A stretch of DNA of 49,946 nucleotides from Collinsella aerofaciens (GCA_008668235.1 RQCP01000055.1:1-49946), one strand, 5' to 3'; shown: positions 6,914 through 18,046, counted from the stretch's first letter. Translations and numbers: made by a program. Notes: generated from the letters alone by a model not told the origin.

Positions 6914-8167
6914 TTAGTTTTTGAAGCGGGATTGGCGGCCGTAGGATAGGGCGGTGTCGCCGAATTTGTCTCGGACGGCGTCGATGGCGACGGAGAGGTC
7001 GCGGCGGTCGCTGGATTGGGCTCCGCGGTCATCGATCTCGCAGAACAGGTCGGTCTGGATGCCGCCCCGATGGTCAAAGTCGCTCATGCCGATGCCCGCT
7101 AAGCGAACATGCATGCCATCCTGCCAGATGTTGTCGAGCAGATCGAGTGCAACCGCCACGAAGATGTTCTCATCGTCGGTCGGATGAGGCAGCCGGCGCT
7201 GTGCCGTACGCCCGCTGCCATACGAATACTTAAGCTTGAGCGTTACCGTGGCACCCGTCAGCCCCTGACGGCGCAGACGGCGTCCCACTGACTCTCCCAA
7301 CAGCGCAATCGCCGCCTCAATATCCCCACGCTCAGTCAAATCTTTAGCAAAGGTGCGTTCATTGCTGACCGACTTGACCTCGCGCTCTTCATCGAGGCTT
7401 GTGACTTCAGAGATTTCGAGTCCCAGCGCACGCTGGCGCATGTGCTCGCCGTTGACGCCAAAAATAGAGGCCAAGGTGGATTCCGGTGCACGTGATAGCT
7501 CGCCGAGGGTGTAGATGCGCATGCGGCGCAGTCGCTCCTCGGCCGAGCGCCCGATGCCACTCATGGCAGATACCGGCAGCGCGGCCAAAAAGCGCTGCTC
7601 GGTTCCGGGGCGCACGATGGTCAGCCCAAACGGCTTATCCCGCTCGCTTGCGATTTTTGCGACCGTCTTGTTGCAGCCCACGCCAATGGAGCAGGTCACT
7701 CCCAGCCCTGCCACGCGGTCGCTTATACGCCGCGCAACCAGCAGCGGGTCTTCGGGCGCAAAGCGACCCGGTGTGATATCGATAAAGGCTTCGTCGATGG
7801 ATACGCGCTCGACGCGCGGGGTCTCGTCGGCGAGAATCGCCATGACCTGCGCGCTCACCTCGCGGTAGCGATCAAAGTGCCCGTGCGTCCAAATGGCTTT
7901 CGGGCACAAGCGCCGCGCTTCGGCCGAGGCCATGGCAGAGTGCACGCCAAAGCGACGTGCCTCATACGAACACGTGGACACGACGCCACGCGAATCGGCG
8001 TCTCCGCCCACGATGAGCGGCTTGCCGCGCCATTCGGGATGATCGAGCATCTCCACGCTCGCAAAAAACGCATCGAGGTCCATCAGGCCCACCGCCGGAC
8101 CCGTCCAGGGAGGCGGCGTGACGCCCGTGGCATCCTCATAACCGTATGTATGTTCGCGTCTTTCCAT
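6914..8167 (-). CDS. dinB: DNA polymerase IV (Y-family translesion polymerase)
   Basis: 417 residues. The catalytic Asp cluster opens the palm (GLMDLDAFFASVEMLDHPEWRGKPLIVGG, residues about 27-55), with the second acidic pair in RVSIDEAFIDITP. Little-finger domain sequence follows to the end. An N-terminal extension of about 26 residues precedes the usual Pol IV start. No Shine-Dalgarno sequence precedes ATG 8167, but TATACT lies 6 bp upstream, suggesting a leaderless mRNA. The C-terminus (TALSYGRQSRFKN) lacks an obvious clamp-binding QLxLF motif. The gene is alone and convergent with RAYT 1. Confidence 0.93.
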   Translation of the reverse strand: MERREHTYGYEDATGVTPPPWTGPAVGLMDLDAFFASVEMLDHPEWRGKPLIVGGDADSRGVVSTCSYEARRFGVHSAMASAEARRLCPKAIWTHGHFDRYREVSAQVMAILADETPRVERVSIDEAFIDITPGRFAPEDPLLVARRISDRVAGLGVTCSIGVGCNKTVAKIASERDKPFGLTIVRPGTEQRFLAALPVSAMSGIGRSAEERLRRMRIYTLGELSRAPESTLASIFGVNGEHMRQRALGLEISEVTSLDEEREVKSVSNERTFAKDLTERGDIEAAIALLGESVGRRLRRQGLTGATVTLKLKYSYGSGRTAQRRLPHPTDDENIFVAVALDLLDNIWQDGMHVRLAGIGMSDFDHRGGIQTDLFCEIDDRGAQSSDRRDLSVAIDAVRDKFGDTALSYGRQSRFKN

Positions 8168-8173
8168 GTCATG

Positions 8174-8179
8174 AGTATA
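8174..8179 (-). promoter_or_regulatory. dinB -10 box, probable leaderless start
   Basis: TATACT read on the minus strand, ending 6 bp before the dinB ATG. RNA synthesis would begin at or next to the A of that ATG. The -35 region is weak (CGCACC at 17 bp). No LexA-type GAAC-N4-GTTC operator is visible. Confidence 0.5.
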
Positions 8180-8211
8180 CCGCGCAGCTCATGTGGGGTG
8201 CGTGTATGTGC

Positions 8212-8312
8212 TTGCAAATCCCGAATTCTTGTCTAAGATATGGATTTGCCCTCGACTACACCGAAGAAGTTGGTCTCACGGACTTCACCTGCCCGCGTCG
8301 ATGGCGTATTAT
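8212..8312 (+). promoter_or_regulatory. Tandem promoters for the rpsP operon
   Basis: P1: TTGCAA (8212-8217), 16 bp, TAAGAT (8234-8239). P2: TTCACC (8284-8289), 17 bp, TATTAT (8307-8312). P2 would start near 8319, giving a leader of about 50 nt that contains a small hairpin GCAGC-CTAAA-GCTGC (8335-8349) just ahead of the rpsP RBS. Assigned by match to sigma-70 consensus only. Confidence 0.55.
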
Positions 8313-8368
8313 GTTCAACTGTTTGTTTGTAGTTGCAGCCTAAAGCTGCTTGGTTGGAGGAGTTTCCT

Positions 8369-8710
8369 TTGGCAGTCAAGATTCGCCTTGCTCGTCACGG
8401 CGCTAAGAAGCGTCCGTACTACCGTGTCGTCGTCGCCGATTCCCGCGCCCCGCGTGACGGTCGTATCATCGAGGAGGTTGGCCGCTACAACCCGATGACC
8501 GCCCCCAAGACCATCAACCTCGACCTCGAGAAGATCGCCGACTGGCAGTCCAAGGGCGCTCAGCTCACCGACGCCGTCGCCGCTCTGGTCAAGGCCGCCA
8601 ACGAGGGCGAGAAGACCGAGACCGTCGTCAAGAAGTCCAAGAAGCAGCTCGCCAAAGAGGCCGAGGCCGCTAAGGCTGCCGCTGAGGCCGCTGAGGGCGC
8701 CGAGGAGTAA
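8369..8710 (+). CDS. rpsP: 30S ribosomal protein S16
   Basis: 113 residues from TTG 8369, 8 bp after GGAGG (8356-8360). The N-terminus AVKIRLARHGAKKRPYYRVV and RYNPMTAPKTINLD are diagnostic. The ~35-residue Lys/Ala/Glu-rich tail after residue 80 is usual in Actinobacteria. First gene of rpsP-khpA-rimM-trmD-lepB, the standard ribosome-maturation operon, except that rplS has been separated from it by nearly 8 kb. Confidence 0.96.
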   Translation: MAVKIRLARHGAKKRPYYRVVVADSRAPRDGRIIEEVGRYNPMTAPKTINLDLEKIADWQSKGAQLTDAVAALVKAANEGEKTETVVKKSKKQLAKEAEAAKAAAEAAEGAEE

Positions 8711-8713
8711 ATC

Positions 8714-8998
8714 GTGCCTGAGGTTGACGCTGCACAGCTCGAGGGTGAGGCAATGCTCTCAGATCGCATCGCCGATCTCGTCGAATATCTCGTTGTTCAG
8801 ATCGTCGACGACCCGGATTCCGTGAGCCTTGAGGTCATCGATGGTGACGACGCCTCTACGATTGAGGTTTCGGTCGCCGAGGATGACGTCGCTAAGGTCA
8901 TCGGCCGTCGTGGCCGTACCATCAAGGCCATTCGCACGCTCGCCCGTGCACTGGCCGCTCGCCTCGACACTGCTGTCGAGGTAGAGGTTCTGGGCTAG
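8714..8998 (+). CDS. khpA: KH-domain RNA-binding protein KhpA
   Basis: 94 residues from GTG 8714, 3 bp after rpsP. A single KH domain with the GxxG loop in VAKVIGRRGRTIKAIRTLARA (residues about 55-75). KhpA pairs with KhpB/Jag in Gram-positive bacteria and affects cell elongation and small-RNA biology. The position between rpsP and rimM is typical. Confidence 0.92.
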   Translation: MPEVDAAQLEGEAMLSDRIADLVEYLVVQIVDDPDSVSLEVIDGDDASTIEVSVAEDDVAKVIGRRGRTIKAIRTLARALAARLDTAVEVEVLG

Positions 8999-9002
8999 GA
9001 CC

Positions 9003-9524
9003 TTGAGGTCCCAGTACAAAAACATCGCCCGTGTGGTCAACCCGCACGGAAGGAAGGGGGAGGTCCTCGCGCAGCCGCTGCGGGGGCTTCCTTCTGTATT
9101 AGAGCCGGGTATGCGCGTCGCCCTGACGCCGCCGGCGCTCAAGCGCGACCGCTTTTGCACGGTCGTGTCCGTCACCGATACGGGCGATGGCGATCTGGTC
9201 TCGTTTGAGGGCATTGACGACTTGACGGCCGCCGAGGGTATCACGGGATGCTACGTGCTGGCAAATCGTGACGATTTTGAGCTCGATTCGCTCGACGCTG
9301 CCTATACCGACCTGATGGGTCGCGAGGTGGTCGACGAGCGCTTCGGTTCGCTCGGCACGATTGTCGAGATCATGTCGACGCCCGCTAACGATGTTTGGGT
9401 TGTCGAGGGTGATCGGTACGGCGAGGTACTGATTCCCGTGATCGAGCAGGTTGTGCTCGATCTTCCCGACACAGGAACAATTTCCGTCCACGTGATGGAC
9501 GGCCTGATCGATATGGACAAGTAG
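9003..9524 (+). CDS. rimM: Ribosome maturation factor RimM
   Basis: 173 residues from TTG 9003, just after AGGACC. The N-terminal RimM barrel has RVVNPHGRKGEVLAQPL, and the C-terminal PRC barrel has DVWVVEGDRYGEVLIP and a VLDLPDTGTISVHVMDGLID tail. It helps assemble the 30S head around S19. It is followed 10 bp later by trmD with a strong AGGGAGG site. Confidence 0.93.
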   Translation: MRSQYKNIARVVNPHGRKGEVLAQPLRGLPSVLEPGMRVALTPPALKRDRFCTVVSVTDTGDGDLVSFEGIDDLTAAEGITGCYVLANRDDFELDSLDAAYTDLMGREVVDERFGSLGTIVEIMSTPANDVWVVEGDRYGEVLIPVIEQVVLDLPDTGTISVHVMDGLIDMDK

Positions 9525-9534
9525 GGAGGACAAC

Positions 9535-10293
9535 ATGCTGATTGAGACCCTTTCGGTCTTTCCCGAGATGTTTGAGCCCGTCATGTCCACGTCGATTTTG
9601 GGCCGCGCCCGCAAGGCCGGCCTTTTTGATTTTAAGGCGTATAACCTGCGCGACTGGACGCACGACCGCCATCGTACCGTCGATGACGAGCCGTACGGCG
9701 GCGGGCAGGGCATGCTCATGAAGGTCGAGCCTATCGCAGAGGCCATCGAGGCCATTAGCGCAGAGGGTCCCAAGCCCACTGTGGTGTTCTTTACCCCCTG
9801 TGGCGAGCCCTTTACGCAGCATGTGGCCGAGCGCCTGCTCAAAAGTGAGCGCCTGTTGTTTGTGTGCAGTCGCTACGAGGGCGTCGACGAGCGTGCGTAT
9901 GCGTATGCCGATGAGCGTCTGTCGATCGGCGACTACGTGCTTACGGGCGGCGAGCTGCCTGCCATGGTCGTTGCCGATGCCGTCGTACGCCTGATTCCCG
10001 GCGCCCTGGGCGACGAGATGAGCAATGTGGACGAGTCGTTCTCGACCGCCGAGGACGGAGGCCTGCTCGAGTACGCGCAGTACACCCGTCCCGCCGAGTT
10101 CAACGGCGAGGGCGTGCCGCCGGTGCTCGTGAGCGGCGATCACGCCAAGGTCGATGCCTGGCGTCGCAAGAACGCCATCGAGCGCACCTGCCGCTGGCGT
10201 CCCGATCTGATCGAGACGGCGCGGCTGACGCCCGAGGAGCGCGCTTACGCGCAAGAGATCCTTGACGCTTCGTATTCGCAGAGCGAGGAGTGA
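9535..10293 (+). CDS. trmD: tRNA (guanine37-N1)-methyltransferase
   Basis: 252 residues. The SPOUT fold is clear: LSVFPEMFEPVMSTSILGRA, DEPYGGGQGMLMKVEP, and the trefoil-knot SAM site SRYEGVDERAYAYADERLSI-GDYVLTGGELPAM. It makes m1G37, which prevents +1 frameshifting on Pro, Leu and Arg tRNAs. The gene ends at the start of lepB. Confidence 0.97.
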   Translation: MLIETLSVFPEMFEPVMSTSILGRARKAGLFDFKAYNLRDWTHDRHRTVDDEPYGGGQGMLMKVEPIAEAIEAISAEGPKPTVVFFTPCGEPFTQHVAERLLKSERLLFVCSRYEGVDERAYAYADERLSIGDYVLTGGELPAMVVADAVVRLIPGALGDEMSNVDESFSTAEDGGLLEYAQYTRPAEFNGEGVPPVLVSGDHAKVDAWRRKNAIERTCRWRPDLIETARLTPEERAYAQEILDASYSQSEE

Positions 10294-10295
10294 GA

Positions 10296-10859
10296 ATGGT
10301 TCCATCGCAGCATTCCGCGTTGAGGGGCGCTTTTGAGTGGATCGCGGTCATCGCGATCGCACTGGTCGCCACCTTCTTGATTCGCTCGTTTGTGGTCGAG
10401 CCCTTTGTGGTGCCCACCGGCTCCATGGAGTCCACGATCGAGATTGGCGACCAGATCCTGGCACAAAAGGTGAGCCTCGAGCTCGGTCAGCCCGTCAAGC
10501 AGGGCGATATCGTGGTGTTTCACAACCCCGATGGCACCTCCGAGCATGATGTTCTTGTCAAGCGTGTTATTGCCACGGCCGGCCAGACGGTCGACCTGCA
10601 GGATGGCAAGGTGGTCGTTGACGGTCAAGCGCTCGACGAGGACTATACGACGGGCATGAGCTGGCCGCTTTCGGTCCAAGCGCCCGGCGCTCAGGTAAGC
10701 TATCCCTACACGGTTCCCGACGGGTGCGTGTGGGTGATGGGCGACAACCGTGAAAACTCTGCCGACTCACGCTACTTTGGTCCCGTCGATCGCTCTGATT
10801 TGATCGCTGTGGCGCTTGTGCGCTACTGGCCGCTCAACCGCATCGGCGCTATCGACTAA
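10296..10859 (+). CDS. lepB: Signal peptidase I
   Basis: 187 residues from ATG 10296, chosen because GAGGAG lies 5 bp upstream; GTG 10290 would have no RBS spacing. One N-terminal membrane segment (WIAVIAIALVATFLIRSFVV) is followed by box B with the catalytic Ser (PTGSMEST), box D with the catalytic Lys (VLVKRVIATAGQ), and box E (MGDNRENSADSRYFG). It cleaves Sec/Tat signal peptides outside the membrane. Confidence 0.94.
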   Translation: MVPSQHSALRGAFEWIAVIAIALVATFLIRSFVVEPFVVPTGSMESTIEIGDQILAQKVSLELGQPVKQGDIVVFHNPDGTSEHDVLVKRVIATAGQTVDLQDGKVVVDGQALDEDYTTGMSWPLSVQAPGAQVSYPYTVPDGCVWVMGDNRENSADSRYFGPVDRSDLIAVALVRYWPLNRIGAID

Positions 10860-10918
10860 AAACCGCTATAGTACAGTACCTAACCGTGTAATCGTTTCGA
10901 CGAGGGGATATTAGAGGC

Positions 10919-11830
10919 ATGAACGCTTCATCGCTTTCCTTCCAAGACATCATCCTGCGCCTCCAGCAGTACTGGGGCGAGCAGGGCTGCGTCATTATGC
11001 AGCCCTATGACTCCGAGGTCGGTGCCGGTACCTTCCACACCGCGACCACGCTGCGCTCGCTCGGTCCCGCCGAGTGGCGCACCTGCTATGCGCAGCCCTG
11101 CCGCCGTCCTGCCGACGGCCGCTACGGCGAAAACCCCAACCGCATGCAGCACTACTATCAGTTCCAGGTGCTCATCAAGCCCTCGCCGGTCAACGCCCAG
11201 GAGCTCTACCTGGGGTCTCTTGCCGCTATCGGCCTGGACCCCAACGACCATGACGTCCGCTTTGTCGAGGACGACTGGGAGAGCCCGACGCTCGGCGCCT
11301 GGGGTCTTGGCTGGGAGGTCTGGCTCAACGGCATGGAGGTCACGCAGTTTACGTACTTCCAGCAGGTGGGCGGCATCGAGGTCGACCCCGTGCCCGTCGA
11401 GATCACCTATGGCCTGGAGCGTATCGCCATGTACGCCCAGGGCGTCAACTCGGTCTACGACCTGGTGTGGAGCTACCTGCCCGACGGCACGCCCATGACC
11501 TATGGTGACGTGTTCCTCGAGAACGAGCGCGAGTTCAGCGCCTACAACTTTGAGGTTGCCAACGTCGAGATGATGCGTCAGAAGTTTGACGACTACGAGG
11601 CCGAGTGCCACTCCTGTCTGGAGCGCAAGCTGCCGCTGCCGGCGTACGACTGCGTCATGAAGTGCAGCCACGCCTTCAACCTGCTCGATGCCCGTGGCGC
11701 GCTGTCCGCGGTCGAGCGTGCCAACTACATCCTGCGCGTCCGCGCCGTCGCCAAGGCGTGCTGCGAGGCCTACATGGCCGAGGTCGCCGGAGTCAACGAG
11801 AATGCCGACCAGGAAGGCGAGGTGGCGTAA
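10919..11830 (+). CDS. glyQ: Glycine--tRNA ligase alpha subunit
   Basis: 303 residues. The class II core is seen in LSFQDIILRLQQYWGEQGCV, EVGAGTFHTATTLRSLGP and NPNRMQHYYQFQVLIKPSP. It belongs to the bacterial alpha2-beta2 type of GlyRS. A TATAGT box at 10867-10872 lies just after lepB. The 88-bp gap is too short for a T-box riboswitch, and none of its elements is seen. Confidence 0.97.
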   Translation: MNASSLSFQDIILRLQQYWGEQGCVIMQPYDSEVGAGTFHTATTLRSLGPAEWRTCYAQPCRRPADGRYGENPNRMQHYYQFQVLIKPSPVNAQELYLGSLAAIGLDPNDHDVRFVEDDWESPTLGAWGLGWEVWLNGMEVTQFTYFQQVGGIEVDPVPVEITYGLERIAMYAQGVNSVYDLVWSYLPDGTPMTYGDVFLENEREFSAYNFEVANVEMMRQKFDDYEAECHSCLERKLPLPAYDCVMKCSHAFNLLDARGALSAVERANYILRVRAVAKACCEAYMAEVAGVNENADQEGEVA

Positions 11831-11833
11831 GCC

Positions 11834-13930
11834 ATGGCAGACGCTAAGGATTTCCTGTTTGAGATCGGTACGGAGGAAATGCCCTCTGCACCGCTGAACA
11901 ATGCCGTCAAGCAGCTTGGCACCCTGATCGCCAAGGGTCTCGACGAGGCCGGTCTGGCCCACGGCGAGGTCCGCGTGATCTCGAGTCCGCGTCGCCTGGC
12001 TGCACTCGTTGCCGACGTCGCCACCGCGACCGATGAGGTTCACGAGGTCAAGCGTGGCCCCGCGGCCAACATTGCCTTCGACGCTGACGGTAACGCCACC
12101 AAGGCCGCCCAGGGCTTTGCCCGCAAGTGCGGTGTGGCTGCCGAGGACCTGGCCCGTCGCGAGGATACTGACGGTCGCGAGTATGTGTTCGCCGAGAAGA
12201 ACATTCCCTCCGCACCGGCTACGCCGATTCTGACCGCTCTGTGCGAGAAGACTATCGCTGGCCTGCAGTGGCCCAACTACCGCAGCCAGCGCTGGGGTCA
12301 CGAGCATGCGACCTTTGTTCGTCCGGTCCGCTGGATCTGCTGCCTTCTGGGCGAGGACGTTGTGCCCGTGTCGTTTGCCGACGTGACGAGTGGCAACACC
12401 ACGCGTGGTCATCGCGTGCTTGGCCCCGGTGACCATGTGGTCGCCAGCCCCGCCGTCTACGAGCAGGTGCTCGAGGACGCCGGCGTGCTTTCTGCCGAGC
12501 GCCGTCGCGAGGCCATCCTTGCCGGTATCGCCGAGGTCGAGGCTGCCCGTCCCGGCTGCCATGTCGATACGCCCAAGAAGGTCTTTGAGGAGGTTATCAA
12601 CCTCTGCGAGTGGCCGACGGTGCTCGTCGGTACCTTCGATGAGGAGTTCCTCAAGGTCCCGCACGAGATTATCTGCGAGTCCATGCTCACCAACCAGCGC
12701 TACTTCCCGATCTATGACGGCGAGGGCAAGCTCACGCGTGAGTTCGTGGTCGTCTCCAACAGCAAGCCCGAGAACGCCGAGCGCGTGATCGACGGCAACG
12801 AGCGCGTCGTGCGCGCCCGTCTGGACGACGCAAAGTTCTTCTACGAGGAGGACCTGAAGATCTCCCTCGACGAGTTCCGTGAGCGTCTGGCCAAGGTTGC
12901 CTTCCAGGAGAAGCTCGGTAGCGTGCTCGCTAAGTCCGAGCGCATCGAGCAGCTCGCGCTCGCTATTGCCCGCGAGGCACACCTGGGTGCTCATCTGGCA
13001 GCCGACGCCGGCCGTGCCGCGCACCTGTGCAAGGCCGACCTGGTGTCCAACGCCGTCGTCGAGTTCACGAGCCAGCAGGGCGTGATGGGCGGTTATTACG
13101 CGACCGCGATGGGGGAGAACGACGAGGTCGCCCACGCCATTCGCGATCACTATCGTCCCCGCTTTGCCGGTGACGAGCTGCCCGAGGGCACCGCTGGCTG
13201 CATCGTGGCCTGTGCCGACAAGCTCGATACCATCGCCGGTATCTTTGCCATCGGCGAGCCCCCGACCGGCTCTTCGGACCCCTATGCGCTGCGTCGTGCC
13301 GCTATCGGCATCATCAACATCCTGCGCGACCGCCTGCCGATCGACCCCACGTCGCTCATCGACTTCGCCCTCGAGCTCTATAGCGAGCAGGGCATTGAGT
13401 TCGACGCCGGCGAGGTCGCCCAGCAGGTTCGTGACTTCTTCCACGGCCGCCTGGTGAGCATGGCCCGCGACGAGAAGATTCCTGCCGATACCGTTGCCGC
13501 CGTCTCCGCGGTGCACATCATCGCCCCGTCCGTCTTCTTCGCCCGCTGCGCCGCCCTCGACGAGGCCCGCAAGAACGACGCCGAGACGTTCGATAACCTG
13601 GCGACCGCCTATGCCCGCGCCGCGCACATCTCCAAGCCCGAGCTGGGCGCGGAGTACGACCGCGCCCTGATGGGCGAGGTCGAGCTCGCGCTTGCCGATG
13701 CCTCCGAGGCTGCTCAGACCGCTGTCGACGCCGCCCTTGCTGCCGAGGATTACCCGGCCGCATTTGCCGCCCTTGCCGCCCTGCGCGCCCCCATCGACCG
13801 CTTCTTCGACGAGGTCATGGTCATGGACAAGGACGAGCAGCTTCGCGATAATCGCCTTAAGCTGCTCAACCGCTTCGAGGCCGTTTTCTCCGGCATCGCA
13901 AACATCGGTGAGCTTGCTCGCAAAAAGTAA
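11834..13930 (+). CDS. glyS: Glycine--tRNA ligase beta subunit
   Basis: 698 residues. It begins ADAKDFLFEIGTEEMPSAPL, typical of GlyS, with the HD-like motif region and a C-terminal anticodon-binding (DALR) domain (ARAAHISKPELGAEYDRALM). It binds tRNA-Gly and completes the heterotetramer with GlyQ, from which it is separated by 3 bp. Confidence 0.97.
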   Translation: MADAKDFLFEIGTEEMPSAPLNNAVKQLGTLIAKGLDEAGLAHGEVRVISSPRRLAALVADVATATDEVHEVKRGPAANIAFDADGNATKAAQGFARKCGVAAEDLARREDTDGREYVFAEKNIPSAPATPILTALCEKTIAGLQWPNYRSQRWGHEHATFVRPVRWICCLLGEDVVPVSFADVTSGNTTRGHRVLGPGDHVVASPAVYEQVLEDAGVLSAERRREAILAGIAEVEAARPGCHVDTPKKVFEEVINLCEWPTVLVGTFDEEFLKVPHEIICESMLTNQRYFPIYDGEGKLTREFVVVSNSKPENAERVIDGNERVVRARLDDAKFFYEEDLKISLDEFRERLAKVAFQEKLGSVLAKSERIEQLALAIAREAHLGAHLAADAGRAAHLCKADLVSNAVVEFTSQQGVMGGYYATAMGENDEVAHAIRDHYRPRFAGDELPEGTAGCIVACADKLDTIAGIFAIGEPPTGSSDPYALRRAAIGIINILRDRLPIDPTSLIDFALELYSEQGIEFDAGEVAQQVRDFFHGRLVSMARDEKIPADTVAAVSAVHIIAPSVFFARCAALDEARKNDAETFDNLATAYARAAHISKPELGAEYDRALMGEVELALADASEAAQTAVDAALAAEDYPAAFAALAALRAPIDRFFDEVMVMDKDEQLRDNRLKLLNRFEAVFSGIANIGELARKK

Positions 13931-13964
13931 GCCAGCCTGCGCATAAGCGCAAAAGGAGCCCCGC

Positions 13965-14840
13965 ATGGATTGCCCGGTCACCGCTCGTCCCACCGTTATC
14001 GTTATCTCCGACTCGCTCGGTGATACCGCTTGTGAGGTGGTGCTTGCGGCGTCCGGGCAATTTGATGAAGGGGCTTTTCGCGTTTTACGTCTGCCCAAGG
14101 TGACTTCCGTGGAGCAGGTCAAGTCGTTTGTGGGTCCGCGCGTCGATGCCGATCATCGCGATATTGCCGTGTTCCACACCATTGTCGATCCGGCGCTTCG
14201 CGCCCGTGTGCTCGATTACCTGGGCATGCTGCATATCCGTTCGGTCGACCTGATCGGCCCGACGCTCGCCGTGCTGTCGTCGCTCATCGGTGTGCCGCCC
14301 AAGGGCGTTGCGGGCGTGATTCACAAGACCGATGACCGCTATTTCCATCGTATCGAGGCCATGGAGTATTTCGTTGAGCACGATGACGGGCGCGGCTGCG
14401 ACGATCTGTCGGGTGCCGATATCGTGCTGCTGGGCGTATCGCGCACGTCCAAGACGCCGCTGTCGATGTATTTGGCCTATCAAGGTTACAAGGTTGCCAA
14501 TGTTCCGTTGGCCCATGGCACGGAGCCGCCGAAGTCGATTTACGAGGTCGACCCGATGCGTCTCTTCGGTCTGATCTCGACCGTCGACGTAATCTCTGAG
14601 ATTCGCGATAGCCGCCTGGGCGACGACTATGCCCGTGCCGTTGCCGGCTCCTATGCCGAGCCCGAGAGTGTGCGCAGTGAGCTCGAAGAGGCTCGTGCCC
14701 TTATGAAGCGTCTGGGTTGCTTTGTGGTGCGCACCGACGGCAAGGCGATCGAGGAGAGTGCCTCCGAGATCATTGCTCACCTCGAAGAGATTCAAGAGGC
14801 AAGAGCCCGCCGCGCCGCCCGCCGCACCCGACAAAAGTAG
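13965..14840 (+). CDS. ppsR: Pyruvate, phosphate dikinase regulatory protein (DUF299)
   Basis: 291 residues. VIVISDSLGDTACEVVLAAS at the N-terminus and the P-loop GVSRTSKTPLSMYLAYQGYK near 155-175 are diagnostic. It is a bifunctional enzyme: it phosphorylates the active-site Thr of PPDK with ADP, and removes that phosphate with Pi. Its target ppdK is the next gene, 343 bp on. The last codons read through Arg/Ala-rich sequence into Lys-stop, and the stop TAG is part of a family-1 palindrome (14833-14870), so the C-terminus may have been reset by the repeat. Confidence 0.93.
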   Translation: MDCPVTARPTVIVISDSLGDTACEVVLAASGQFDEGAFRVLRLPKVTSVEQVKSFVGPRVDADHRDIAVFHTIVDPALRARVLDYLGMLHIRSVDLIGPTLAVLSSLIGVPPKGVAGVIHKTDDRYFHRIEAMEYFVEHDDGRGCDDLSGADIVLLGVSRTSKTPLSMYLAYQGYKVANVPLAHGTEPPKSIYEVDPMRLFGLISTVDVISEIRDSRLGDDYARAVAGSYAEPESVRSELEEARALMKRLGCFVVRTDGKAIEESASEIIAHLEEIQEARARRAARRTRQK

Positions 14841-14948
14841 CTAATTTGGGACGGGGCTTTTTTAGCTACCCCGGCTGAGGTCGCGAGCTTTTTGGCCGAT
14901 TGCCGACGGGGGCAGCTAAAAAAGCCCCGTCCCAAATTAGCTACTTAT
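14833..14948 (+). repeat. REP family 1, head-to-head pair after ppsR
   Basis: Left arm 14833-14870 starts AAAAGTAGCTAATTTGGGAC and equals the 5806-5843 unit base for base. Right arm 14911-14948 is its reverse complement with two differences. A 40-bp spacer separates them. The transposase is not adjacent, so this copy was probably mobilised in trans by the RAYT 8 kb upstream or a relative. The first arm contains the ppsR stop codon. The 116-bp unit may form a long hairpin and separate ppsR from ppdK transcription. Confidence 0.88.
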
Positions 14949-15023
14949 GGTAAAGCGATTTAGCAAGAAACTAGCATTTGACCTGCAAGTTTGCTGCATT
15001 GGTATCTTCATAAGGTAACCACC

Positions 15024-15108
15024 TTTACCTACCGTTTACCGCCAGTTTTAGCACGTTTACCAAACCGCGCACCCTCTGCTCAAGCCTGCCCAAAACGCGC
15101 CGTATAGT
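15024..15108 (+). promoter_or_regulatory. ppdK promoter region with phased direct repeats (LytTR-like)
   Basis: TTTACC occurs at 15024, 15035 and 15056, and TTTTAG at 15046: four T-rich half sites at 10-11-bp steps. ACCGTTTAC (15031-15039) and CACGTTTAC (15052-15060) are 9-mers separated by exactly 12 bp. That is the geometry of LytTR-family response-regulator sites, whose half-site consensus is [TA][AC][CA]GTTN[AG][TG]. Downstream lies TATAGT (15103-15108) with a poor -35, as at an activator-dependent promoter. The rest of the 14949-15183 gap shows no gene. Confidence 0.45.
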
Positions 15109-15183
15109 TCCCTCACGGCCCGCATCCGGCGGGTCGATTCGTTACCACGGTCGTGCGCGTAAGCGCATGGAAGGGGAAGTATC

Positions 15184-17934
<2,751 letters not shown>

Positions 17935-17972
17935 TGTTCTGGGTTTAGACGCCTAACGTAGCCCCCTTCATG

Positions 17973-18000
17973 CCGCCCGTCTCATTCGTGAGACGGGCGG
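17973..18000 (+). terminator. Hairpin after ppdK
   Basis: A perfect 12-bp stem, CCGCCCGTCTCA and TGAGACGGGCGG, closed by a TTCG tetraloop. The downstream T-run is poor (TTATCATG), so it may act as a 3'-stabilising hairpin as well as a terminator. Confidence 0.7.
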
Positions 18001-18046
18001 TTATCATGTGCGGGTTTTGTCTTTTTGTCTGCGTAAAAAATTGTTC

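Noticed and set aside
8140..8240. LexA/SOS box for dinB
   Set aside because: Only a half site (GAACATAC) inside the first codons; no GAAC-N4-GTTC palindrome.
10860..10918. T-box riboswitch for glyQS
   Set aside because: The leader is under 60 nt and has no specifier loop, T-box sequence or terminator.
10928..14122. A 1064-codon open frame on the minus strand opposite glyQ-glyS
   Set aside because: It mirrors the codon pattern of the real genes in GC-rich DNA, has no RBS and no recognisable domain.
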